A stretch of 64,000 bases of DNA from Blattamonas nauphoetae (taxonomy: Eukaryota > Preaxostyla > Oxymonadida). The first letter of the stretch is position 1, and each line of letters begins with the position of its first letter. The translations under genes and the position numbers were made by a program. Below are positions 56,398-64,000 of this stretch, piece by piece. The notes below the pieces were generated by a model that made no database searches, was not told the origin of the DNA, and saw only the letters and a list, made by a program, of their open reading frames with translations. The stretch spans positions 1 to 64,000 of the forward strand of contig JARBJD010000117.1 in assembly GCA_033064195.1 (NCBI GenBank). The letters are read 5' to 3'.

Positions 56398-56935
56398 CAG
56401 GGTTGGGAGGCGTGAGTACTTTTAAGCTTATCGTGAGATCTTTTGATCTCACGATGAGATTTTTGGGTGAGATCAGTCTCCTATTTAAGCGTATCTATTT
56501 CTCCAACTTTTCATATTTTTTCTCTCTGATTTTAGAATATTTCATGTCCAAAATGATTCCACTTCACCTCTAATGACTTCCCTTCTCTCTTATTACCGCG
56601 AAAACGGCTTGATGACGCGTCTTTCCCTGTTCAAAACTTGAAACAGTCCGTAACTCATTCCAGTTGAACTCATTTCCAACAAAAACGTGTAATCGGAGCC
56701 TTTCCTTCTCTTAACTCACGTTTATCCTCTTTGAATTTGTGATTCAGACTCCGATCAGGAGTATCCAACAGCATCAATGGGCTTGTTTTGACTTCACTTT
56801 CTGATTCTTCATTTCAGTTTTGATAAAGAAATTTGTGAAAAAACGTATTTTGAAAAGCTTTTAGAGGCGAATTGAAAGAAAGCAGGAGGTGAGATCGAAA
56901 AAGGGTGAGATCGGTCTGATCGGATCCCATGCCTG
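56398..56935. mobile_element. hAT-type non-autonomous element (MITE), 538 bases
   Basis: The ends are cagggttgggaggcg and, from the right in reverse complement, caggcatgggatccg; 11 of 15 positions agree, and cagg at the ends is typical of hAT elements. The 8-base direct repeat tcaatgga lies at 56390-56397 and 56936-56943, the hAT duplication length. No transposase is encoded. A perfect 11-base hairpin, atcgtgagatc tttt gatctcacgat, lies at 56430-56455 near the left end. It interrupts the beta-helix region of gene E. Confidence 0.8.
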
Positions 56936-57966
56936 TCAATGGAGGTTTCACCTTGAATGATGGACGGCTCGTTGGCGGAGTCGGTGTTGGGGGAGGGGAG
57001 GAGGGAGGAGAAGGAGGAATTCGAGCACAAAACGGATCCTCCAGTGTTCACGTCACGAATCGTCGATCCCGACAAATGCGAGCTTGTCAGTGATACAACA
57101 CATCCAAACATCTTCTGATCCAAATGCAGAAGGCGTTGCTGGTGTGAAGACCCAATCGAACTCATGTTCACAAATGAGCAGTCAATCAGCGATGACGACA
57201 ATCTTCCAACCGATTCCACATTCTGTCGAGGTGATCGTGTCAGTGAGAGGCCAATCCCGTCGTTTCCCAGAATCCGATAAGAGTCAAACGAACATCCAAC
57301 AATCGACACCGAAACTGACCCTCCAAGGGATGCAAATGACGATGTTTCAACAACACCACGCATCGACCCAACATTATTCCACAGCAAGCTCTTCGAAATC
57401 ACAACTGACGATTCTCTTCCTGATTCCTCCAATGGAGATGGAGAAATCACAATCGCACTTGTCCATGGTGATACTTCAATTCGACTTTCAGATATCGTCA
57501 GCATGCTGCTTGAAACAATTGCCAGCCTTGGTGATCTTGCTTCGTTCATCTGCTGTCTTCCTTCTTCGGAATTGTCGACCAGTGAAAAGTCCATCCATTT
57601 CATCGACAAAGTCGAGTTTGTCAATGAGAACAGGCAAAACTCACAAGATCGAAAAGAGTTCCTTCCTTCACCCAACTTTCCATTCCGTACGGATGAAGGG
57701 ACAATTTGAGTTCCAGAATGGCTTCGGACAGATGATCGTTCTCCAGCCAGTGTAAGTGATCGATGTGCCACATCAATGTCAGAACCAACGTATGTTCCTT
57801 CTGGTATCGACACAGAAACGATGTGTTCCAATCCATGACCACGAGCGTTCGATTCTTCGTTCAAGAGTGAAAAGAGGCTTCTTGGTGGTTGAGAAATGGT
57901 TGTATTTGCTTCATTTTGTTGAATCATCCAGAAAAAAAGCGAGAGGCAGAACATGATGAGAACCAA

Positions 57967-58718
57967 TAATTTGGTAAGATTCTAAGAGCGAACGATTCTT
58001 TTATTGATGAAAGATCAGACCCTTTGTTTGCACTTCTGGAATCGTTGACAATCTCTCCCTGAAATCAGATAAGACTTGATTGGGGATGGTGATTTGTGAT
58101 TACATCGACCATGTTGATACAGAAGGGATACTACACTGATCCATCGAAGCTCGCGTTGATAAAACATATTTTTTCAAGAAATAACGAATAAAACAAATAA
58201 ATGTTACAAGGTTATCTACAATGAAAGAAAGAGTCGTATCGCGACTTGATTCTTGGTGAGTGTTGGTTTTCGTTGGAGTTCTGAACGTAGAGATGGCCAC
58301 CCAGAGATCCGGTGTTGTGTGTGTGTCACGGAACTGGTCCTCCATGATTTTTCATCTCTTCGTTCGACAACCAGATTTGGAGAGGTTACGTGACTTTCTT
58401 GCCTATTTGATGAGTTTCATGGATGGTTATTAGTTCGGAGTATTGTTCTGAGGGCCTGATCGGGAAATCATTCTTTTCAGTGAAATGTTTCCAGTTTCAC
58501 TTGAGGTCTGCTCACCTTCTTTATGTCCCCTTCTTTGATATCTCTCAATTTCAGCGATCCGTTGCACTAAATCTTGGACAGAATCAGGACGAACAAAAAT
58601 CTGGACCAGTTTGTCGCTTCTCACATGAATTACTTTCTAAGACAGGGCTGATTTCTGATCGAGAATTGATCTCACTTGGAGAATCGATTGTCGATGGAAC
58701 TGGTGATTCCTTCGCGGT
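57967..58718. other. Intergenic region between E and the SPRY-like gene
   Basis: This is a divergent gene pair, so promoters of both should lie here. Frames are under 100 codons and none is recognisable. I see no RNA gene or strong repeat. Confidence 0.5.
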
Positions 58719-60633
58719 TTGACACCATTCAGGATTTCGTTCCTCCACCATCTCATTATTTTCAATCAACTTCTTTCCGTTTTATGTTTGTTCTCCTCCA
58801 TTTCTCATTCATCTGATATCGTTGATGATGATTTCTCAGATCCTTCACACAATCTGTGCTCGTTTCGGAGTCGCTCCCAAATCAATTTCAATCGACCCTC
58901 GACACCAATTAAATCCATCTCTCTTCATCCATCTCTTTTCTGCTCTCTTCACTGTTTATTTTTCTCTTCTCTTCTCATCACTTCGTTCTTTCTCCATCCA
59001 CTGTCATCAATCCAATCCTCGTCCCAACAGTATCTTCCCCACACTCTCAACTTCCACCTCCTTCCTCTCTTCACAGCCATCCTCCAACGCCACCCTCCTT
59101 CTCTCCCACACCTCCTCTCATCTCCTCTCTGGCTCTCTCTTCCCTCAATTCTCGCTTCTTCTCCACAACCTCCCCAAACACACTCAACTCTCCACACACA
59201 ACCACAACCATCACCACCCAACGAACCCCAACGTGAAGAACAGTCTCATCTTCGTCCTGTTCTCGCCTTCGTCAACTCCATCCTCCAACTGTGCCTTTCT
59301 TCATCCCCACCCACTCCAATCCCAAACAAGACACGTCTGTCTTCCTCTCTCTCCACCCTCTCTTCTCATCCTGATCCACTTGTCAGCATAAATGCTGGTT
59401 CTGCTCTTCTCTGTCTCAACAAACTGGACGGTGTTGCAGAAGAGACATCGATTCCCGTGGATGAACTTGTTGCGCAACGAGAAGCACTTCGAACCCAAAT
59501 TGGAGAGAAAGAACAGGAAATTACATCATTGACCGATAATATAAAACAGAAGGACGAAGTGATTATAGCCAAAGATAAAACGATCAACACACTCACAATA
59601 GAACTCCATGAAGCGCAAAGTGAGATGAGAAAGAAGGAAGACACCATCACCTCTAAAGACAAGACCATCAACGACAAAGATGCACTGTTGAAACAGAAAG
59701 ACAATAGAATTGCAGAGATGACGCAGCAAATGGAAGGGAAGGATGCGACACTCAGAAAAAAGGAAGAAGCGTTGCGAAGTGCGTCAGAGACAATTCACAA
59801 AAAGGATACCCTTCTCGCAGAGAAGAATGCGACGATCCGACAGAAAGATGCCTCGATCAGCACACTCACTCAACAGATGAAGGAGAGAGACGCGAATCTC
59901 AGAAAGGCAGACGAAAATCTCCGGAAAACTAACGAGACGATCGCCAAGCAAGCCACGACGATTGCTGAGCTGACAAACAAGCTTGGAGAGTTTGTGGCGA
60001 TGGAGAAGAGGCTGGATGACAAGCTGAACACAACGCACTCGAAAATGGTAACAGTGGATGAACAACTGACAGAAGCTGCGAAGGATCTGAAGTGGCTTCG
60101 AGGGATCGCTCGTCCAGAGAATGCAATCACAATTTGGGATCCTACAAAGTTTCGGAAGGAAAAAAGGAGAATCACAAGTCTTGTCGATGAATGGAAATCG
60201 TGCTTCTCCGACGAAATAACGAGTGGAGTGTCAAGATTGTCTGTGCGGTGTAACAAGTTCGACCAACACAGTTTCTTTCTTTTCTTTCATCTTTCCAGGC
60301 ATTGGGGTGATCGACTCGTCACAACTGCATCAATGCAGGGCTATGGACCTCACAAACGTGTCAGGATCGTCCATCTTTCGTTTGAATTCGGGGAATATCT
60401 ATCAAAATGGGGTAAGGATCACAGGCGGGAATCAACCACCGAACGACAACTCAGTCGTGACACTCGAATTGGACATGAACAGTCACACTCTTGTTCTGTT
60501 TGTGGACGGTCAGAGACAACCGCACTCACTCGAAAACATCCAGCAGAAGGTCAGATTCACTCTGTCCATCTACTTTCGAGACAGATCTGCTGAGATCTTG
60601 AGTTTTGATACTGTTTCTGGTCCGAAGAAATAA
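58719..60633 (+). CDS. Coiled-coil protein with SPRY-like C-terminus, one intron
   Basis: Exon 1 is 58719-60249 and exon 2 is 60299-60633 (621 residues if translation begins at 58719). The first 230 residues are Ser/Pro/His/Leu-rich and their start is uncertain. At about residues 215-225 the motif Ala-Gly-Ser-Ala-Leu-Leu-Cys-Leu-Asn-Lys begins ordered sequence. About 245-470 is a long coiled coil with Lys-Asp-Lys-Thr-Ile repeats. The rest, from Ile-Thr-Ile-Trp-Asp-Pro-Thr-Lys-Phe across the splice junction to Phe-Arg-Asp-Arg-Ser-Ala-Glu-Ile-Leu-Ser-Phe, has the strand pattern of a SPRY domain, including Ile-Gly-Val-Ile-Asp-Ser-Ser and Leu-Val-Leu-Phe-Val-Asp-Gly. Such proteins bind other proteins through SPRY; partner unknown. 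Confidence 0.65.
60250..60298 (+). other. Spliceosomal intron, 49 bases
   Basis: It begins gtaaca and ends in a pyrimidine-rich tract followed by ccag. Removing it joins the coiled-coil frame to the downstream SPRY frame with a codon split after its first base (t/gc, Cys) and no other change needed. Unspliced, exon 1's frame runs on to a stop near 60593 without SPRY features. Confidence 0.8.
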
Positions 60634-60915
60634 TTGTCTTTCATCTCACTTTCGAGTTCACCCTTCTTTCTGCTCGAGATAATCGAAAAACCTCCAGACC
60701 CAATGCCACTGTCACGATTCATCTCTGGATGAATCATTTCCATGTAAAAGTGATCGTTTTGTTCTCAAGAGAGATTGAAAATTGTGAGTTTGGTAAAGAA
60801 TCGTGAAATGACGGCTCAATCAATTATTTGTCCCAAGTTGTGCTCGGTTCCCTGAAAGGTCACTCTTGACTCCTTTAACTCTCCCCAAAGCGTGATTTCT
60901 ATTGGAACGTTCGGC
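60634..60915. other. Short intergenic region
   Basis: This is the 3' flank of the SPRY-like gene. I see nothing in it. Confidence 0.5.
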
Positions 60916-61620
60916 TTACAGGTAGTGATGGCCAGTTGTCGTGGGGATCAGTACTGCTTTTGGAGATTGGGACACGTCCGTAGTGAGATAGTTTGGATAC
61001 TCGGCAGCATCACACACACCAATCACTGAAAGAATGAAAGAAGGAAGAGATGAATGGTTGACATGGAGATGTCCGTTCGACACGCGACCTCCAAACATGA
61101 ACACCTGCCTCCCGACAAGCGCCACACTCCCACTTCAAATCCGTCCTCTCACTGGCTGCACTTCGTTCTTGGCGTCAGACGAGTCGATGGTGAGTTCAGA
61201 CACTTGGCAAGACGTCCAGAGCAGCCAATGCGCGTCCCCATCCAATATGCTCATCCTGACAATACCATCCTCCACGACCACCGTGTATGCAGCGACATCG
61301 ATTGGGGTTTTGGGGAAGGCAGAGGCAACGAAGGAGAGGGAAGTGGCGAAGACGAAGTGTTGGTCGGGTGAGTATTCCGATGCGAGGATGACGTGGTCGC
61401 ACAACCAGTGGGTCATTGAGAGCTGGGGACGATGCGTGACGATGAAGAATTTGGGGATCAGAAGAGAAAGAGGTGGATGAAATGGTTTTGGTTGGAGAGG
61501 GAATGGTAGTGTTGAAAGCAACCTGAAAACTTTGTTTGTTGAGTTGCGACGGCTGAGGTGATTCCAGAGCGGATAAACGATGACAAACAAATAGTGATGC
61601 TCGAAAGAAGTCAGAAACAC
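60916..61620 (-). pseudogene. Possible decayed gene, unknown
   Basis: On the minus strand two frames follow each other. The first covers 61620-61135 and includes Ala-Ala-Tyr-Thr-Val-Val-Val-Glu-Asp-Gly-Ile-Val-Arg-Met-Ser-Ile and Val-Ser-Glu-Leu-Thr-Ile-Asp-Ser-Ser. The second covers 61125-60916 and includes Gln-Val-Phe-Met-Phe-Gly-Gly-Arg-Val. The alternating hydrophobic pattern looks protein-like, perhaps another beta-helix remnant, but the plus strand has frames of similar length and I cannot choose with confidence. No family recognised. Confidence 0.25.
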
Positions 61621-61650
61621 TTCAGAAGGCTCGATGGTTCGTGATTGTTT

Positions 61651-62727
61651 CTACAAACGTTGTGGCAAGTTCATTCCCAGTAGATCGTTCCAATCAAGCG
61701 AGTACTCAACAAGAACACCTCCGACAAAGTCTTGTTGGTTGTTTCTGAGTTTGTCCTCAATCACATCTTCGATGCCTTCCTTTCGCAACAATCGATCCAC
61801 TTTCTTCCACCTCTGTCGCACTTCTCCGCTTGTTCTGTTCCATTCCTGCTGGATATTGACCATTGCGTGCAGAAAACTCGAGATTAAGCTCTCATTTTCG
61901 AGCACCGTGAGCCAACTTGGAATCGTGAGAAAGAGAGGCAAATTCAGGACAACGCCGATTGTAGATTGATTATATGGAGATATTTGGAGGATTCGGGTAA
62001 GAATCAACATGAGTCCTCTCCCCATGCCTTCGTCGGTGATCGAATGGCGGTTTCGGCACAAATGCCCAATATACTTCTCCGAAGGTGCGATAACGTGCTG
62101 CAAAACCGTCTCGTGAACAGCTTGTCGCTCAATCTTATCTTCAGTTTTGTGATTACTCAGTCCAGTCGGAGTTGACAGCCAGAAAGCATTCGCGATGATT
62201 TGTATGAGATAGGTGTGGACATAGACCGCTTCGGGAATAGAAAGAGACAGAGGATTAAGAGTGTTGATGATTTGGGGGATAATACCCGCTCTGAGGAGAG
62301 CAAGACGACCATTGGATGAACAGAGAACGAATTGATTATCGAGTAGCTTCATCGAAGCTTTCATGATTGTCTGATTGGACGAAGAAAGGAGCACAGTGAT
62401 CGAAGTCACAAAAGCGATCAAAGATTCAGGGGAGAATGAAGGATCGATTCCGAGAATTGAGTATTCTGATCGGAAGAAAACGGGATTCGTTATGGAATCG
62501 AGAAATGAGGCAGCTTTCTCTTCCAAACGGTCGTTGAAGGGGAATCCGTCCTTTATCAGAGACACCAACGATCCGAAGATGGCTGAATTGACCGACGTTG
62601 ATGCGACTTGGTTTCCATTCCATTTCATGAATGCTGAATTGTCTATCGACCATGAAAGACGATGAACAGACACACCATCGTTGTAATGTTGGTCCAACAT
62701 GCTTGATTTAGAGATAAGATCACTCAT
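61651..62727 (-). CDS. Helical-repeat protein of a large oxymonad family
   Basis: An intact frame of 358 residues made almost wholly of amphipathic helices, with no membrane segment, as expected of an ARM/HEAT-like fold. I recall the same order in a very large family in Blattamonas. It runs: Phe-Gly-Ser-Leu-Val-Ser-Leu near 50; Ala-Ser-Phe-Leu-Asp-Ser; Leu-Ile-Ala-Phe-Val-Thr-Ser-Ile; Pro-Gln-Ile-Ile-Asn-Thr-Leu-Asn-Pro-Leu-Ser-Leu-Ser near 155; Pro-Ser-Glu-Lys-Tyr-Ile near 215; Gln-Gln-Glu-Trp-Asn near 295; Glu-Gly-Ile-Glu-Asp-Val-Ile-Glu near 320; ending Trp-Asn-Asp-Leu-Leu-Gly-Met-Asn-Leu-Pro. The molecular role is not known to me; a scaffold is the default guess. The start is the ATG directly behind a tRNA-like relic, and typical members may be longer at the N-terminus. 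Confidence 0.75.
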   Translation of the reverse strand: MSDLISKSSMLDQHYNDGVSVHRLSWSIDNSAFMKWNGNQVASTSVNSAIFGSLVSLIKDGFPFNDRLEEKAASFLDSITNPVFFRSEYSILGIDPSFSPESLIAFVTSITVLLSSSNQTIMKASMKLLDNQFVLCSSNGRLALLRAGIIPQIINTLNPLSLSIPEAVYVHTYLIQIIANAFWLSTPTGLSNHKTEDKIERQAVHETVLQHVIAPSEKYIGHLCRNRHSITDEGMGRGLMLILTRILQISPYNQSTIGVVLNLPLFLTIPSWLTVLENESLISSFLHAMVNIQQEWNRTSGEVRQRWKKVDRLLRKEGIEDVIEDKLRNNQQDFVGGVLVEYSLDWNDLLGMNLPQRL

Positions 62728-62755
62728 TATTCGAATCCTACCAATGAGCTACTTA
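62720..62755 (-). other. tRNA-like relic (A-box and B-box motifs)
   Basis: On the minus strand tagctcattggtagg matches a tRNA D-arm/A box, and ggattcgaat, overlapping its end, resembles a T-loop/B box. The anticodon arm and acceptor are missing. It lies immediately before the start codon of the helical-repeat gene and 2 bases from the enolase pseudogene. Confidence 0.35.
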
Positions 62756-62756
62756 T

Positions 62757-63959
62757 TATGGGTTGATCGCTTGACGTAACTTCCGTACCCTCCCAACAGT
62801 CGAATGCGACGTCCACACGTCAAAGGGGCTATTCCGTGCTGCTGTCTGATCTGGGGCCTCAACTGGTATCCATGAGGTCCTCGAGCACTCATTGGCAAGT
62901 CTGTGCTTGATCAACGTGAAACGAAATGGCTCCAAGTGGCGTCCAATCGAGCGAGAATCACTGCTTCCTTCGTCAACGGGCATTTGCCAAGTTTATGTGC
63001 GACCTGGACGGAACGGAGAAAAAACAAAACGTGGTGCCAATGCCATTCTTGATGTTTCTATGGCAGTCTGCCGAGCTGCTGTCGCTGAGAAGGGTATCCC
63101 CCTCTACCGCTACATTGCTGAAATCTCCAGGAACAAGCAATTTCGCGCCCCAGTTCCGTGTTTCAATGTGATCAACGGTGACCAACACGCTGACAACAAA
63201 TTGCCACTCCAAGAGTGCATGATCTGCCCAATCGGTGCCCCCAGTTTTACTGAGGCTGTGCGCATGGGTGCTGAGATCTATGTGATCCTGAAGGGCATCG
63301 TGAAGAGTCGCTTTGGACTTGATGCCACCAACGTCGGCGATGAAGGCGGATTCGCTCCCCCATGTGTCGAGATCATGGAACCACTCGAGATCCTCGTGGA
63401 GGCCATTGAGAAAGCCGGCTATACTGGAAAGGTCAAGATCGGCGTGGACAGCGCAGCTTCTGAGCTCTTTGACGAGAAAGACAAAATGTACGAACTTGGA
63501 TTCAAATGTGAAGCTCGGAAAAAGGTCACTGGAGAACAACCCAAAGCAAAGTACATCGAGATGACTGAGAAATACCCCATTCTCTTCCTCGAAGATCCGT
63601 GCGACGAGGACGACTTCGACAACTTCCACGCGATCACCGAAGCTTTAATTCCCAGGAACATCCCAGTTGTTGGGGATGATCTCCTTTTCACTAATCTCGA
63701 CCGTATCTGGATGGCGCTGGAGAAGAAAACATGCAACTCCCTTCTCCTCAAGGTCAACCAGATTGGCTCCGTCATTGCCGACCTCGTTGTTGGTCTCGGA
63801 ACAGGACAAATCAAGTCTGGAGCTCCATGCCGTGGAGAGAGAACTGCCAAGAACAACCAGATCATGCGTATCGAAGAGGAACTCGGAAAGGAATGCGTCT
63901 ATGGCTCTCCCACCTGGAAGAGAAATCAGCCGCACTCCGATGTTTCATTTTACATCTAG
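62757..63959 (+). pseudogene. eno: Enolase pseudogene
   Basis: Nearly the whole enolase order is visible. The N-terminal Pro-Thr-Val-Glu-Cys-Asp-Val ... Lys-Gly-Leu-Phe-Arg-Ala-Ala-Val is at 62796-62844, followed at once by TGA and Ser-Gly-Ala-Ser-Thr-Gly-Ile-His-Glu. Degraded sequence in shifting frames follows to Leu-Asp-Gly-Thr-Glu at about 63002-63016. Then the frame from Gly-Ala-Asn-Ala-Ile-Leu (63033) to 63959 is open. Magnesium and catalytic positions survive in part: Asp-Glu-Gly-Gly-Phe, Val-Asp-Ser-Ala-Ala-Ser, Leu-Glu-Asp-Pro, Gly-Asp-Asp-Leu, and the Lys of Leu-Leu-Lys-Val-Asn-Gln-Ile-Gly. About 28 residues after that Lys are deleted, including the Ser-His-Arg-Ser-Gly loop with the active-site His. 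The conserved Asn-Gly-Gly-Ser-His loop is altered. It cannot be a working glycolytic enolase. Confidence 0.88.
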
Positions 63960-64000
63960 TCTCTCATCTCAGTAAGATCTCATTCGGTTCTATGTTGTTG

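Larger units (their letters stand above)
51941..57966 (-). pseudogene. Gene E: beta-helix receptor with half-pseudokinase tail, split by three DNA transposons
   Basis: Minus-strand paralogue of A. The start at 57966 gives a signal peptide (Val-Leu-Ile-Met-Phe-Cys-Leu-Ser-Leu-Phe-Phe). Coding parts are 57966-56936, 56389-53813, 53333-53196 and 52202-51941 (one duplication copy kept at each junction). Without the three elements they make 4008 bases, an open frame of 1335 residues plus stop, with no other break. Order: beta-helix repeats with Gly-Gly-Gly-Met-Tyr turns, beta-sandwich region, stalk, membrane helix near residue 1003-1030, basic stop-transfer, and half-pseudokinase with Leu-Ser-Ser-His-Trp, Arg-Trp-Arg-Ala-Pro-Glu, Val-Leu-Trp-Glu and Asp-Pro-Glu-Met-Arg-Pro. 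A poly-Ser run lies near 54890-54920. Likely a surface receptor; interrupted as it stands in the DNA. Confidence 0.8.

Noticed and set aside
9207-57966. The transposon insertions as ordinary introns
   Set aside because: At none of the five borders do GT and AG fall at positions that would join the flanks correctly, and two of the elements have transposon-length 9-base duplications.
61034-61480. 148-codon plus-strand frame
   Set aside because: Overlaps a slightly more protein-like minus-strand frame and has no recognisable family; neither can be called a gene with confidence.
1-64000. CRISPR arrays, operons or rRNA genes
   Set aside because: No regularly spaced repeats with unique spacers, no bacterial gene organisation and no rRNA sequence are visible; the window is eukaryotic in character.

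Overview
The window looks like nuclear DNA of an anaerobic protist, most likely an oxymonad (Preaxostyla, Metamonada) close to Blattamonas nauphoetae. I base this on memory of protein families, not a search. The evidence is large signal-peptide proteins with right-handed beta-helix ectodomains, a 358-residue helical protein of a type I recall as hugely expanded in Blattamonas, a short GT-AG intron, and many DNA transposons plus a Maverick/Polinton-like element.

Layout. 1-7050: part of a Polinton/Maverick-like element running off the left edge (two capsid-like genes, a fibre-like gene with a peptidase S74 type tail, a small repeat protein, AT-rich spacer). 7051-9206: no recognisable gene; one short tandem repeat. 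9207-20524: gene A, a surface receptor-like gene split by two Mutator-like elements (MULEs). 21404-28246: gene B, a large beta-helix membrane protein split by a fold-back element. 29755-30244: orphan kinase-like fragment. 30376-32840: gene C, a short paralogue of A with one frameshift. 33338-40102: gene D, an intact 2254-residue protein. 41072-50463: gene D', its tandem copy, enlarged by a triplicated 443-codon block and carrying three one-base frameshifts. 51941-57966 (minus strand): gene E, a paralogue of A split by three unrelated DNA transposons. 58719-60633: coiled-coil/SPRY-like gene with a 49-base intron. 61651-62727 (minus): helical-repeat family protein. 62757-63959: enolase pseudogene.

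How the genes relate. A, C and E form one subfamily and D/D' a second. The complete members share one plan: signal peptide, beta-helix repeats, Ig-like or similar beta modules, one membrane helix with a basic stop-transfer, and a cytoplasmic domain that resembles only the C-lobe of a protein kinase and lacks the catalytic residues. They look like surface receptors or adhesins with a half-pseudokinase tail. B and C lack that tail.

The most striking observation is that A and E carry five DNA transposon insertions of at least four kinds. Removing each insertion with one copy of its target-site duplication restores an uninterrupted reading frame (1299 codons for A, 1335 for E), with no other lesion visible. 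Either all five insertions are very recent, or they are removed precisely in some cells.
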